A stretch of DNA of 64,000 nucleotides. Source: Bog-756 sp963699345. GTDB taxonomy: Bacteria; Actinomycetota; Acidimicrobiia; Acidimicrobiales; RAAP-2. Below the pieces are notes generated by a model. The model searched no databases, was not told where the DNA came from, and was given only the letters and a program-made list of their open reading frames with translations. Positions within the stretch are counted from its first letter, which is position 1; the number at the start of each line of letters is the position of its first letter. The stretch covers positions 744,001-808,000 of the forward strand of contig CAVOTL010000005.1 of assembly GCA_963699345.1 (NCBI GenBank). The letters are read 5' to 3'. Positions 28,936 through 38,874 of this stretch are shown one piece after another. The translations under genes and the position numbers were made by a program.

Positions 28936-30920
28936 CCGACCTCGTCGGCCCGGTCACCGTCGGGAGTCGTACCGCCCCCTCCCGGGTGGTGTTCGGGCCC
29001 CACGAGACGAATCTCGGCCACGGTCGGGCCATCGGCGACCGGCACGTGGCCTACTACGCGGCCCGGGCGGCCGGCGGTGCCGGGGTGATCGTCACCGAGA
29101 CCGCGTCGGTGCACCCGTCGGACTGGCCCTACGAGCGGGCGCCGCTGGCCTCCGCCTGTCCGGCGGGCTGGGCGGCGGTGGCCGCCGCCTGCCGACCGCA
29201 CGGCGCCCTCGTGCTCGCCGGCCTGGGCCACGCCGGGGGTCAGGGATCGAGCGCCTTCTCCCAGTCCGTCCTGTGGGCGCCCTCCCCCGTGGCCGACGTG
29301 GTCAGCCGCGAACTCCCGATGGCCATGGGTCGACCCGAACTCGACGCCCTCGTCGAGGGGTTCGCCGCCGCCGCCGAAGCGGCGGCCGACGCCGGGCTCG
29401 ACGGGGTGGAACTCGACGCCGGCGTCCTGTCCGTGCTGCGCCAGTTCCACTCGGGGCTCACCAACCAGCGCGTCGACGCCAGCGGCGAGGACCGCCTGCT
29501 CGTCACCCTCGAGGTGCTGGACGCCGTCCACGACGCGTTGGGACCCGACCGGATCGTGGCCTTACGCCTGTCGTGCGACGAGCTGGCCCCCTGGGCCGGC
29601 GTCACCCCCGAGCAGGCGGCCGTCCAGGTCGACGCCCTGGCCGACCGGATCGACCTCCTGACCGTGGTGCGTGGCGGGCCGTACTCCACGACCGCCTACC
29701 GGCCCGACGCCCACACGCCCGCCGGTTTCAACGTCGACCTGTGCACGGCCATGCGCCGGGCGGCCGCCGGCCGGGTGCCCGTGGTGCTGCAGGGCAGCGT
29801 GGTCGACCCCGTCATGGCCGCCGCCGCCCTGGCCGATGGCACCGCAGACCTGGTCGAGATGACCCGGGCCCAGATCGCTGACCCGCGGCTGGTGGCCAAG
29901 GTCCGGGCCGGCGCCGCCGGGACGGTGCGGCCCTGCATCCTCTGCAACCAGGCCTGTCGGGTCCGTGACAACCGGAACCCGCTGGTGAGCTGCGTGGGTG
30001 ACCCCCGGTCCGGTCACGAGACGGTGGACGCCGACCCCGAGGAGCGATCGGTCGACGGACCCTCCTCCGTTCTCGACGCCCTGGTCGTGGGAGCCGGTCC
30101 CGCCGGCCTCGAGTGCGCCCGGGTGCTGGCCCTCCGGGGCCACCGCGTGCGGGTGGCCGAACGGACCGATCGGGTGGGCGGTGCGCTGCGGGCGGCCTCG
30201 GTGGGGCCCGGCCGGGAGCGCCTGGGCGACCTGGTGGCGTGGCTGGAGGCCGAGTGCGCCCGGCTCGGGGTGACCGTCGACACCGGCACCGAGGTCACGG
30301 TGGACGACCTCGAGGCGGCGCGGTCCACCGGCACGGCCGTCGTGCTCGCCACCGGGGGGCGCCCGGCGCCGTCGGAGGTGCCCGACGACGGCTCGGTGCC
30401 CGTGGTGGACGCCGCCCGCGCCCTGGCCCGGGATCCCGAGGGCCTGCCCGACGGGCCGGTGGTGGTCCACGACACGGTCGGTGGCCCGGTGGGCGTCGGC
30501 GTCGCCGAGTGGCTGGCCGCCTCCGGTCGCGAGGTCGCCCTGGTCACCGGCGACCCGATCGCCGGCACCCTGCTGTCCCTGACCGGGGACCTCGCCGACG
30601 CCAACACGCGACTCCAACGGGCCGGCGTGCGCCGGGAGCTGCGGGCCGTCCTGCGCCGGCTGGCCGACGGGCGGGCCCACCTGGAGGACCCCTGGACGGG
30701 CGCGACCCGGAGCGTGGCGGCCGCGGTGGTCGTCGACTGTGGCCACCGGCTGCCGGACGAGGAGCTCTACCTCGCACGACCGGGGACGCTGCGGGCCGGC
30801 GACTGCGTCGCTCCCCGCGGCGTCCTCGAAGCCGTCCTGGAAGGCCGCCGGGTCGCCCTCGAGCTGTGTGACCCCGTGACGGCGGCGCGGACACCGGCGA
30901 CGACGGGAGCAGCCCCATGA
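28932..30920 (+). CDS. Mycofactocin-system FadH/OYE-family oxidoreductase 1
   Basis: This 662-residue protein is built like 2,4-dienoyl-CoA reductase: an N-terminal FMN-binding old-yellow-enzyme TIM barrel (1-330), a 4Fe-4S site in CILCNQAC plus a further Cys (about 334-356) and a C-terminal FAD/NAD(P)-binding part (GAGPAGLECA near 386). Such paired FadH/OYE proteins accompany mycofactocin genes and are presumed to move electrons between NAD(P)H and a flavin-reducible substrate. The GTG at 28932 overlaps the mftC stop. The substrate is unknown; a second homologue lies one gene downstream. Confidence 0.88.
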   Translation: MTDLVGPVTVGSRTAPSRVVFGPHETNLGHGRAIGDRHVAYYAARAAGGAGVIVTETASVHPSDWPYERAPLASACPAGWAAVAAACRPHGALVLAGLGHAGGQGSSAFSQSVLWAPSPVADVVSRELPMAMGRPELDALVEGFAAAAEAAADAGLDGVELDAGVLSVLRQFHSGLTNQRVDASGEDRLLVTLEVLDAVHDALGPDRIVALRLSCDELAPWAGVTPEQAAVQVDALADRIDLLTVVRGGPYSTTAYRPDAHTPAGFNVDLCTAMRRAAAGRVPVVLQGSVVDPVMAAAALADGTADLVEMTRAQIADPRLVAKVRAGAAGTVRPCILCNQACRVRDNRNPLVSCVGDPRSGHETVDADPEERSVDGPSSVLDALVVGAGPAGLECARVLALRGHRVRVAERTDRVGGALRAASVGPGRERLGDLVAWLEAECARLGVTVDTGTEVTVDDLEAARSTGTAVVLATGGRPAPSEVPDDGSVPVVDAARALARDPEGLPDGPVVVHDTVGGPVGVGVAEWLAASGREVALVTGDPIAGTLLSLTGDLADANTRLQRAGVRRELRAVLRRLADGRAHLEDPWTGATRSVAAAVVVDCGHRLPDEELYLARPGTLRAGDCVAPRGVLEAVLEGRRVALELCDPVTAARTPATTGAAP

Positions 30921-31741
30921 CCGACGTGGACCGCAGTTCCGGACGCCTGGCCGGCCGGGTCGCCCTGGTGACGGGGGCCGCCCGCGGCCAGGGTCGGAGC
31001 CATGCCGTGCGGCTGGCCACCGAGGGGGCGGACATCATCGCCCTCGACGTGTGCGCCCCGGTGGCGTCCCTCGACTACGACACGGCCACGCCCGACGACC
31101 TGGCCACCACGGCCCGGCTGGTCACCGAGGTCGGCGGCCGGATCACCACGGGGGCCGTGGACGTCCGCGACGCCAAGGGCATGGAGGCGGCGGTGGCGGA
31201 CGGGGTGGCCGAGCTCGGCCGCCTCGACGTGGTGGTGGCCAACGCCGGCGTGTGCGCCATCCGCCGGTGGGACGAGGTGGAGCCGGCCGTGTGGGACACG
31301 GTCGTGGGGATCAACCTGACCGGCGTGTGGAACACCTGCGTCGCCTCCCTCCCCCACCTGGTCGGCGGCGGGGGGTCCATGATCCTCATCAGCTCCACCG
31401 CCGGCCTGAAGGGCCAGCCCTTCCTGACGGCCTACGTGGCGGCCAAGCACGGCGTCGTGGGCATCATGCGCAGCCTGGCCAACGAGCTCGCCTCGAAGCA
31501 CATCCGGGTCAATTCGCTGCACCCGACCGGGGTCGACACGCCCATGCTCAACGCCATGGGCGGGCTGACGGAGCGGATCGCGGACGACCCGGGCGTCGGT
31601 GCGCTGTTCCGCAACTCGCTGCCCGTCGACCTCGTCGGCTCCGACGACATCTCCAACGCCGTGGTGTTCCTGGCGTCGGACGAGTCCCGCTACGTGACCG
31701 GCCTGACCATGACGGTCGACGCCGGAGCGGCGGCGCGGTGA
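30917..31741 (+). CDS. Mycofactocin-coupled short-chain dehydrogenase
   Basis: This 274-residue SDR has the nucleotide motif TGAARGQG, the NAG strand (VVANAGV), Ser in LISSTAG and the catalytic YVAAK. Between beta-2 and helix-3 it has the insertion SLDYDTATPDDLATTARLV, a hallmark of the mycofactocin-coupled SDR subfamily, thought to bury the NAD so that it cannot exchange freely. The oxidised alcohol is unknown. ATGA overlap with the OYE-1 gene. Confidence 0.9.
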   Translation: MTDVDRSSGRLAGRVALVTGAARGQGRSHAVRLATEGADIIALDVCAPVASLDYDTATPDDLATTARLVTEVGGRITTGAVDVRDAKGMEAAVADGVAELGRLDVVVANAGVCAIRRWDEVEPAVWDTVVGINLTGVWNTCVASLPHLVGGGGSMILISSTAGLKGQPFLTAYVAAKHGVVGIMRSLANELASKHIRVNSLHPTGVDTPMLNAMGGLTERIADDPGVGALFRNSLPVDLVGSDDISNAVVFLASDESRYVTGLTMTVDAGAAAR

Positions 31742-31748
31742 GCGCGCC

Positions 31749-33716
31749 ATGAGCTCCGGCGGCCGGTACCGGCACCTCTTCAGCCCGCTGCGCCTCGGTC
31801 CCGTGACGGTGGCCAACCGCATCGTCTTCTCGGCCCACCTCACCAACTACGCCACCGACGGCCTCCCGACCGAGCAGCACGCCGCCTACTACGCCGCCCG
31901 GGCGGCGGGGGGCGCGGGCCTCATCATCACCGAGGAGCACTCGACCCACCCGACCGACTGGCCCTACGAGAAACTCATCCACGGGTTCCACCCCGAGGTG
32001 GTCGACGGCTACCGCCGCATCACCGACGCCGTCCACGCCCACGGCACGCCGATACTGGCCCAGATCAACCACAACGGCGGCCAGGCGTCGTCGATGTACT
32101 CGCGGCTCCCGGTGTGGGCGCCGAGCCCCGTTCCCGATCCCCTCTTCCGCGAGGTGCCCAAGGCGGTGGAGGCCCACGAGATCGCCGACATCGTCGACGG
32201 CTACGCCACCGTGGCCGACCACTGCACCGCCGGGGGGTTCGACGGCATCGAACTCCAGTGCTCCCACTCCTCGATCGTCCGTGGCTTCCTGTCCCCGGCG
32301 ACCAACCGTCGGCGGGACGCCTACGGCGGCACCTTGGCCAACCGGGCCCGCCTGCTGCTCGAGATCGTCGACGCCGTGCGTTCCACGATCGGACGGGACC
32401 GGGCGCTCGGCGTGCGCATCTGCGGCGACGAGCTCATCGAGGGCGGCACCGGCATCGAGGACGCCGTGGCCGTGGCCCGCATGGTCGAGGCCACCGGGCA
32501 GGTCGACTACATCAACACGTCGATCGGGGTGGCCACGGCGACCCTCTACATGATCGAGGCCAGCATGCAGGTGCCTCCCGGGTACGCCCTCTTCATCCCG
32601 AGCGCCATCCGGGCGGCCGTGGACCTCCCGGTGGTCGGGGTCGGGCGGTTCAAGGACCCCCTCCAGGCCGAGCGGGCGCTGGCCGACGGCGTCTGCGATC
32701 TGGTGGGCGTGGTCCGGGGCCAGATCGCCGATCCCGACTTCACCGCCAAGGCCCGGTCCGGTCACGCCACCGACATCCGGACGTGCCTCTCCTGCAATCA
32801 GGAGTGCGTGGGTCGGATGGGACTGAACCGTTGGCTCGGCTGCATCGAGAACCCCCGCACCGGCCGGGAGTCGGCCATCGTGGCGCGGCCCCACCGCCGG
32901 CGTCGGGTGGTCGTGGTCGGCGGGGGCCCCGGCGGCCTGCAGGCCGCCGTCACCGCGGCGGAGCGCGGTCACCACGTCGTCCTGTTCGAACGCCACGACC
33001 GGCTCGGCGGCCAGGCCCACGTGGCCGCGGTGGTGCCCAGCCGGGCCGAGTTCTTCGACATCGCCCGGAACCTGATCGTCGCCGCCCGTCGCGAAGGGGT
33101 GGAGCTCCGCACCGGGGTCGACGCCTCCGCCGACCTCGTGCGGGCCGAGTCGCCGGACGTGGTCGTGCTCGCCACCGGCGCCCGGCCGGCCCGCCCCTGG
33201 TGGGCCGGCGCCGAGGAGCGGGTGGTCGACGTCCGGGACGTCCTGGAGGCCAGGGCCCACCCCGAGGGCCGCGTCGTCGTGGTCGACGAGCTGGGCTTCC
33301 ACCCGGCCACCTCCGTCGCCGAACTGCTGGCCGACCGCGGCTGCGACGTCGAGGTCGTCACCAACGCCATGGTGGTGGGTCAGGATCTCGGGATCACCCT
33401 CGATCTCGAGACGTGGAACGTGAAGGCCCATGCGCTGGGCATCGGTCAGGCCGTCGATCTGGTCCCGATGGGGGTGTCGCGGCCCGACGACGGGGGGCCA
33501 CCCCTGGCCCTCCAGCTCCAGCACCACCCCACCGGCACCGACCAGGTCCGTCGGTGCGACTGGGTCGTCTGCGCCGTGCACCAGGAGCCCGAGGACGACC
33601 TGTGGCGGGCACTGGACGGCGCCCCGTTCGAGGTCCACCGGATCGGCGACTGCCTGGCGCCGCGACGGGCCCACGCCGCCGTGATCGAGGGCAACCGGGT
33701 GGCGGTGTCGCTGTGA
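31749..33716 (+). CDS. Mycofactocin-system FadH/OYE-family oxidoreductase 2
   Basis: This 655-residue homologue of the OYE-1 protein has the same plan: FMN TIM barrel (1-340, with the NHNGGQ and CSHSSIVRGFLSP segments typical of dienoyl-CoA reductases), iron-sulfur Cys motif CLSCNQEC...C near 345-366 and FAD domain GGGPGGLQAA near 390. It is clearly diverged from OYE-1, so the two probably have different partners. ATG 31749 lies eight bases after the SDR stop. Its stop overlaps the ETF alpha GTG start. Confidence 0.9.
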   Translation: MSSGGRYRHLFSPLRLGPVTVANRIVFSAHLTNYATDGLPTEQHAAYYAARAAGGAGLIITEEHSTHPTDWPYEKLIHGFHPEVVDGYRRITDAVHAHGTPILAQINHNGGQASSMYSRLPVWAPSPVPDPLFREVPKAVEAHEIADIVDGYATVADHCTAGGFDGIELQCSHSSIVRGFLSPATNRRRDAYGGTLANRARLLLEIVDAVRSTIGRDRALGVRICGDELIEGGTGIEDAVAVARMVEATGQVDYINTSIGVATATLYMIEASMQVPPGYALFIPSAIRAAVDLPVVGVGRFKDPLQAERALADGVCDLVGVVRGQIADPDFTAKARSGHATDIRTCLSCNQECVGRMGLNRWLGCIENPRTGRESAIVARPHRRRRVVVVGGGPGGLQAAVTAAERGHHVVLFERHDRLGGQAHVAAVVPSRAEFFDIARNLIVAARREGVELRTGVDASADLVRAESPDVVVLATGARPARPWWAGAEERVVDVRDVLEARAHPEGRVVVVDELGFHPATSVAELLADRGCDVEVVTNAMVVGQDLGITLDLETWNVKAHALGIGQAVDLVPMGVSRPDDGGPPLALQLQHHPTGTDQVRRCDWVVCAVHQEPEDDLWRALDGAPFEVHRIGDCLAPRRAHAAVIEGNRVAVSL

Positions 33717-34754
33717 GCCGGGCCGAGCCACCCGGCGGAGGGACCGTCGAGGCGGCCGCGGTGGCCGTGGTGGTCGCCCGGGACGGTCGCCTGCCCGTCG
33801 GCGCGGCGGAGGTGGTGGCCGAGGCCGGCGGTCACGTGGTGGTACTCGGCGACGGCGCCCGGGCGGCGGTGCGCGCCCTGCCCGGGGTGGTGCACGCCCG
33901 CTGGGCGGACACGGGGGCGGCCTTCCGTCCCGCCGCCCTGGCCGCCGCCCTGGCTCCGGTGGTCGCCCCGGCGACGCTCGTCGTCCTCCCGGCGTCACCC
34001 GACGGTCGCGACCTCGCCCCCCGGTTGGCCGCCGTCCACCGGCCGGCCCCTGGTGGCCCGCGCCACCGCCGCCGCCCCGGTGGCGGGCGCCCGACCCGGG
34101 GTGTGCGCCACCGTCACCCGGGTGGACGACCGCGTCCTGGTGCCCGTCGAGGTGCAGGGTCCCGCCGTGGTCACCCTGGCCGTGGGTGGACGTCCCCCGG
34201 GGCACCGGGACGAGGACGCCTCCCCGGACGCCCGCGTCGAGGAACTGGTCCTGGACGACCCGGCCGACGACGCGCCGGCCGATCCCGAACTGGTCGCCCT
34301 GTTGGAGCCCGACCTCCACACCATGGACCTGTCCGACGCCACGCGGGTGCTGGCCGGAGGGGCCGGACTGGTGGCCGGACTCGACGACCGGCAGGCCACC
34401 GGCGTGTTCGGGCTCCTGGCGGCGGTCGCCGCCGCGCTCGGCGGCTCCGCCGGGGCGACCCGGGTGGCCACCGACGCCGGCTGGACCGGCTACGAGCGCC
34501 AGATCGGGACCACCGGGGTCACCGTCGACCCGGATCTCTACGTGGCGTTCGGCGTGTCGGGGGCGGCGCAGCACGTCGGCGGTCTGGGCGCCCCGCGCCA
34601 CGTGGTGAGCGTCAACACCGACCCGTCGTGTCCGATGACCGCCATGGCCGACCTGGGACTGGTGACCGACGCCCGCGCCCTGCTGGTCGAGCTGGCCCGC
34701 CGGCTGGGCGTGGCCACGACGTCCGACGAGGTGGTGGGGGTGGACCGTGCCTGA
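33713..34754 (+). pseudogene. Mycofactocin-associated ETF alpha subunit, frameshifted as sequenced
   Basis: The gene starts at GTG 33713 overlapping OYE-2. The first frame gives a normal ETF-alpha N-terminal domain to LAPRLAAV near 34036, then fails. One base further on, the frame continues TGRPLVARATAAAPVAGARPG to the stop at 34754. An extra C at 34036/34037 (GTCC for GTC) explains it. The second frame carries the FAD site: SxGxTR-like GSAGATRVATDAGW and TGVTVDPDLYVAFGVSGAAQH. Intact, it would be about 346 residues and would pair with the ETF beta gene at 36365. The clean downstream coding suggests sequence error or a very recent mutation. Confidence 0.82.
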
Positions 34755-36057
34755 CGTGGCGTCGTTCGACGCGGTCGTCGTCGGGGCCGGCCCGGCGGGT
34801 TCGTCCGCCGCGCTCGCCCTGGCCCGCGCCGGACGATCGGTGGTGCTGGTGGAGCGCGGACCCTTCCCGGGATCCAAGAACGTCTACGGCGGGGTGGTCT
34901 ACGGCCGGGTGCTGGACGACATCGTCCCGAACTGGTGGGAGGAGGTGCCGGTGGAGCGCTGGGTGGTGCGGCGGTCCACCGTGATGATGACCGGCACGCA
35001 GTCGCTGTCGGTGGACTTCCGCACGGACGCCTGGGGCGAGGCCCCCTACAACGGCATGACCACCCTGCGGTCGCACTTCGACGCGTGGCTGGCCGGCCAC
35101 GCCACCGGGGCCGGGGCCCGGCTGCTGCCGTCGACGGTGGTCACCGGCCTGGTGCGGGACGGCTCGGGCCGGGTGGTGGGGGTCCGCACGGACCGCGACG
35201 GGGCCGAGCTGCACGCGCCGGTCGTCATCGCCTGCGACGGGGTCAACTCGTTCCTGGCCAAGGAGGCGGGCCTCCTGCCCCGCGCCGAGGCCTCGCACCA
35301 CACGCTGGGGGTGAAGGAGGTCCTCGACCTCCCGCCGGGGGCCGTCAACGAGCGGTTCTCCGTCCAGGACCACGAGGGCGTGGACATGGAGATCCTGGGC
35401 TGCACCCGGGAGATCCCCGGGGGCGGCTTCCTCTACACCAACGCCGAGTCGGTCAGCATCGGGGTCGTCCTCGCCCTCCCCCAGCTGGCCGCCTCCGGGG
35501 TGCGCCCCGAGGAGCTGGTGGCCGACCTGAAGGCCCACCCCACCATCGCCCCGCTGCTGCGCGGCTCCACGTTGCGCGAGTACGCGGCGCACCTCATCCC
35601 CGAGGGCGGCTACGACACCATGCCGGCCCTGGCCGCCGACGGGTTGCTCGTGGCCGGTGACGCCGGGGCCATGACGCTGGCCGCCGGCCTGTGGCTGGAG
35701 GGCGTCAACTTCGCCATCGGCTCCGGCCACGCCGCCGGCCGGGCCGCCGACCGGGCGCTGGCGGCCGGGGACTGCTCGGCCCGGGGACTCGCCTCGTACC
35801 GGGCCGACCTGGAGTCCCAGTTCGTCCTCGCCGACCACAAGCGCCTGCGCAAGGCGCCGTCCCTCGTCCTGTCCGACCGGGTGCAGCGGCGCTACCCGGG
35901 ACTCCTGTGCGACCTGGCCGAGGGGATGTTCACGGTGACGAACCCGACTCCCAAGGCCGGTGGCCTGAAGGTCACCCGGGAGGCGGCGGCCCGTCACGGG
36001 GTGAGCCTCCGTCAACTGGCCGGCGACACCCTCCGGGGCCTGAGGATCTTCGGATGA
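34747..36057 (+). CDS. FixC-like / ETF:quinone oxidoreductase flavoprotein
   Basis: This 436-residue FAD protein opens with the dinucleotide fold GAGPAGSSAALALARAGRSVVLVERG and contains the FixC/ETF-QO signature GSKNVYGG plus the second FAD motif GLLVAGDAGAM. In FixABCX and ETF-QO systems this subunit takes electrons from ETF and passes them to quinone. GTG 34747 lies within the end of the ETF alpha gene. With the adjacent FixX-like ferredoxin and ETF subunits it forms a complete electron-transfer set inside the mycofactocin operon. Membrane insertion is peripheral in this family. Confidence 0.9.
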   Translation: MPDVASFDAVVVGAGPAGSSAALALARAGRSVVLVERGPFPGSKNVYGGVVYGRVLDDIVPNWWEEVPVERWVVRRSTVMMTGTQSLSVDFRTDAWGEAPYNGMTTLRSHFDAWLAGHATGAGARLLPSTVVTGLVRDGSGRVVGVRTDRDGAELHAPVVIACDGVNSFLAKEAGLLPRAEASHHTLGVKEVLDLPPGAVNERFSVQDHEGVDMEILGCTREIPGGGFLYTNAESVSIGVVLALPQLAASGVRPEELVADLKAHPTIAPLLRGSTLREYAAHLIPEGGYDTMPALAADGLLVAGDAGAMTLAAGLWLEGVNFAIGSGHAAGRAADRALAAGDCSARGLASYRADLESQFVLADHKRLRKAPSLVLSDRVQRRYPGLLCDLAEGMFTVTNPTPKAGGLKVTREAAARHGVSLRQLAGDTLRGLRIFG

Positions 36058-36368
36058 GCGCGCCCCCGGCCGGTCACCGTCGCTGGGACGGCATCTCCTT
36101 CGAGGAGCGCATGGCCACCGTGGACTTCCGCGTGGCGGCCCGGGCCCACATCGTGGTGGACGCCGATGTCTGCCGGTCGTGCACCACCAAGGCCTGCGTC
36201 ACCGCCTGCCCCGCCAACCTCTTCGCGCCGACGGCGGACGGCGGCATCCTCTTCAACTACGAGGAGTGCTTCGAGTGCGGGACCTGCTACATGGTCTGCA
36301 ATTCGGAAGGCGCCCTCACCTGGACCTATCCCGACGGCGGCCACGGCGTCGTCTTCCACCACGGATGA
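36054..36368 (+). CDS. FixX-like ferredoxin
   Basis: This 104-residue ferredoxin has eight cysteines in two groups: 40, 43, 48, 52 and 72, 75, 78, 82. The spacing and the end GTCYMVCNSEGALTWTYPDGGHGV match FixX, the iron-sulfur partner of FixC; one or two 4Fe-4S centres are expected. ATGA overlaps with both neighbours indicate stoichiometric synthesis with the FixC-like protein. Confidence 0.92.
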   Translation: MSAPPAGHRRWDGISFEERMATVDFRVAARAHIVVDADVCRSCTTKACVTACPANLFAPTADGGILFNYEECFECGTCYMVCNSEGALTWTYPDGGHGVVFHHG

Positions 36369-37333
36369 GGACGGACCCGGTGGACCGGGGCGCCGCCGAG
36401 GCCGCGGCGCCGACCGTCGGACCCCTGGTGGTGGCCTGCCTGCGCATCGTGGACCTCCGCCCCGGGGTCGACCAGGTCGACGGCACCATCACCCGCGACC
36501 GATGGGGGGTGGGCCTGTCGCCCGCCGACGCCGCCGCCCTCGAACACGCCCTGCGGGTCGCCGCGGCCTGGGACGGCCGGGTGGTGGCCGTCTGCGTCGG
36601 TCCCGACTCGGTGGAGCCCGTCCTGCGGGAGGTGGCCGCTCTCGGTGTCGACGTCGTCCGGGTCCCCGCCGCCGACGAGGGGGACGCCCACCGCTACGTG
36701 GGCGAGCTCGCCGACGACGAGCACTCGCTGGCCCGCACGCTGCTCGCCGCGGTCGGGCCGTTCGGCCGGCCGGACCTCGTGCTGTGCGGCGACCGCTCGG
36801 TCGACCGGGGCACCGGCGCCCTGCCCGCCTACCTGGCCCACGAGCTGCGAGCCACCCAGGCACTGGGCCTGGTCGATGTCGAGGCCGACGGCCCGGGGTC
36901 GCTCACCGCGGAGCGCCGGCTCGACGGCGGGTGGCGCGAACGCCTCTCGGTGCGGGTCCCGGCGGTGTGCTCCGTGGAAGCGGCCGGTGCCCGCCTGCGC
37001 CGGGCGTCGCTCACCGGAGCCCTCGCCGTCGACGGTGTCCCCATCCCGGTCGACCGGTCGATCGACGCGGCCGCGGCGGGCGCCGGTCGCGGCCCACTCC
37101 ATCTCGGGCCCCCTCGCCCGTACTCGCCCCGCACCCGCGTCGTCCCACCGCCCGAGGGTGACGATCCCCGGCTCCGCCTCCTCGCCCTGACCGGTGCCCT
37201 GGTGGCCCACGACCCACCCACGGTGGCCCATCCGGGCGACGCCTCCGAGGCGGCCGACGTCCTGCTCGCCTTCCTCGTCCGCCACGGCTACCTCGCCGCA
37301 ACGACCGACGCCCCGGCGGACCGGGCCCCATGA
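36365..37333 (+). CDS. Mycofactocin-associated ETF beta subunit
   Basis: This 322-residue ETF-beta/FixA-like protein has the usual opening (CLRIVDLRPGVDQVDGTI), a middle with VRVPAADEG and LVLCGDRSVDRGTGALPAYLAHEL, and a C-terminal extension. It is expected to bind a flavin at the interface with the alpha subunit. Whether it also carries the second, bifurcating FAD of FixAB complexes cannot be judged by eye. Start ATG 36365 overlaps FixX; the end overlaps mftE. Confidence 0.87.
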   Translation: MRTDPVDRGAAEAAAPTVGPLVVACLRIVDLRPGVDQVDGTITRDRWGVGLSPADAAALEHALRVAAAWDGRVVAVCVGPDSVEPVLREVAALGVDVVRVPAADEGDAHRYVGELADDEHSLARTLLAAVGPFGRPDLVLCGDRSVDRGTGALPAYLAHELRATQALGLVDVEADGPGSLTAERRLDGGWRERLSVRVPAVCSVEAAGARLRRASLTGALAVDGVPIPVDRSIDAAAAGAGRGPLHLGPPRPYSPRTRVVPPPEGDDPRLRLLALTGALVAHDPPTVAHPGDASEAADVLLAFLVRHGYLAATTDAPADRAP

Positions 37334-38037
37334 CACGCCTGGCCGACACCCCCTGGCCGACCGCCGGCGATCTGGCTGCGGCGGGCGCGGTGCTGATCGT
37401 CCCCGTGGGGGCGACCGAGCAGCACGGTCCCCACCTCCCACTCACCACCGACACCGACATCGCGGTGGCCGTGGCCGAGGCGGCGGCGGAACTGGACCCG
37501 CGGCTGGTGGTGGCCCCCGCCGTGCCCTACGGCTCGAGCGGCGAGCACGAGGGCTTCGCCGGCACCCTCTCGATCGGCCAGGAAGCCACCGAGGGACTGC
37601 TGGTCGAGCTCGTCCGGTCGGCCGTCGCCAGCTTCGACCACGTGGTGCTGGCGTGCGCCCACGGCGGGAACGCCGCTCCGCTGGCCCGGGCCGTCGATCG
37701 CCTGGACATCGAGGGCCGTCCGGTCACCGCGTGGTGGCCGCGCTGGTCGGGTGACCTGCACGCGGGCCGGACCGAGACGTCGCTCATGTTGGCCATCGCC
37801 CCTCAGCGCGTGCACCCGGACCGGGCCGAGGCCGGAGACCGGCGGCCGGCCGCCGAGCTGCTCCCCCGACTCCGGGCGGCGGGGGTGCGCGCCGTCAGCC
37901 CCAACGGGGTCCTGGGCGATCCGGACGGCGCCTCGGCCGAGGAGGGGCGGGCCCTGCTCGCGGCGGCGGCCGCCGACCTGGCGTCCGTGGCCACCGGCGT
38001 GCCCCGCCGGCCCGTCGATCAGGAGGTCACACCATGA
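37330..38037 (+). CDS. mftE: Mycofactocin precursor peptidase MftE (creatininase family)
   Basis: This 235-residue metallopeptidase releases the modified Val-Tyr dipeptide (AHDP) from MftA. Creatininase-fold metal ligands are visible: E and H of TEQHGPHLP near residue 30, TDTDIA near 40, the SGEHEGFAGT stretch, the HGGN motif and the later HAGRTETS. Length is typical. It overlaps ETF beta upstream and the second SDR downstream by four bases each. Confidence 0.94.
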   Translation: MTRLADTPWPTAGDLAAAGAVLIVPVGATEQHGPHLPLTTDTDIAVAVAEAAAELDPRLVVAPAVPYGSSGEHEGFAGTLSIGQEATEGLLVELVRSAVASFDHVVLACAHGGNAAPLARAVDRLDIEGRPVTAWWPRWSGDLHAGRTETSLMLAIAPQRVHPDRAEAGDRRPAAELLPRLRAAGVRAVSPNGVLGDPDGASAEEGRALLAAAAADLASVATGVPRRPVDQEVTP

Positions 38038-38864
38038 CCGAGACCGAGACCCAGACCGGTGCCGGGCGGGTGGCGCTCGTCACCGGGGCGGCCCGCGGCA
38101 TCGGCGCCGCCACCGTGGTGGCCCTGGCCGCCGCCGGGTGGTCCGTCCTGGCCGTCGACCGCTGCGCCGACGACCCGCGGGTCCCCTACCCGCTCGGCAC
38201 CCGGGCCGAGCTCGACGACGTGGTCCAGCGGGCCGGTCGGTCGCGCCCCGGGCCCCCCGGGGCCGTGGTGGCCCAGGTGGCCGACACCACCGACGAGGTC
38301 GGCCTCGGGGCTGCGGTGGCCACCGCGGAGGAACGCTTCGGAGGACTCGATGCCGTGGTGGCGGTGGCCGGGGTGATCGCCGGAGGCGTTCCCCTCTGGG
38401 AGATGCCCTCCGATCAGCTGGCGGCCGTCCTCGACGTCGACCTGCTCGGACCGATCGTCGCCGCTCGCGTCGGCATCCCCGCGCTGCTGCGGCGTCCGGC
38501 CCCCCGCCAGGGTCGCTACCTGGCCGTGGCCTCGGCCGCCGCCACCACCGGACTCCCCCGGTTGGCCGCCTACGGCGCGGCCAAGGCCGGCGTCACGGGG
38601 CTGGTGCGCGGCCTCGCCGTCGAGCTGGCCGGCACGGGCGTCACCGCCAACGCCGTGTGCCCGGGCTCCACCGACACGGCCATGCTGGCCGAGAGCGCCC
38701 GCCTCTACGACCTCGGGAGCACCGAACCCTTCGCCGCCCAACAGCCGGTCGGCCGCCTGCTCGCCCCTGCCGAGGTGGCCGACGCCCTGGTGTGGCTGGC
38801 CGACGCCGGGCGGGGGGGCGTCACCGGCGCCGTCCTCGCGGTGGACGGAGGGCTCGCCCTGTGA
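38034..38864 (+). CDS. Second mycofactocin-associated short-chain dehydrogenase
   Basis: This 276-residue SDR has TGAARGIG, the catalytic YGAAK and a Ser in AVASAAA. It too has an insertion after beta-2 (ADDPRVPYPLGTRAELDDVVQRAG), different in sequence from that of the first SDR, which suits a second mycofactocin-coupled subfamily. The reaction is unknown. It sits between mftE and mftF, so it could act in cofactor biosynthesis or as a client enzyme. Confidence 0.82.
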   Translation: MTETETQTGAGRVALVTGAARGIGAATVVALAAAGWSVLAVDRCADDPRVPYPLGTRAELDDVVQRAGRSRPGPPGAVVAQVADTTDEVGLGAAVATAEERFGGLDAVVAVAGVIAGGVPLWEMPSDQLAAVLDVDLLGPIVAARVGIPALLRRPAPRQGRYLAVASAAATTGLPRLAAYGAAKAGVTGLVRGLAVELAGTGVTANAVCPGSTDTAMLAESARLYDLGSTEPFAAQQPVGRLLAPAEVADALVWLADAGRGGVTGAVLAVDGGLAL

Positions 38865-38874
38865 CCCGGGACTG

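Noticed and set aside
31548..34877. Minus-strand open frame of about 1100 codons across the OYE-2 and ETF region
   Set aside because: The sense strand encodes recognisable enzymes with conserved motifs; the antisense product has none.
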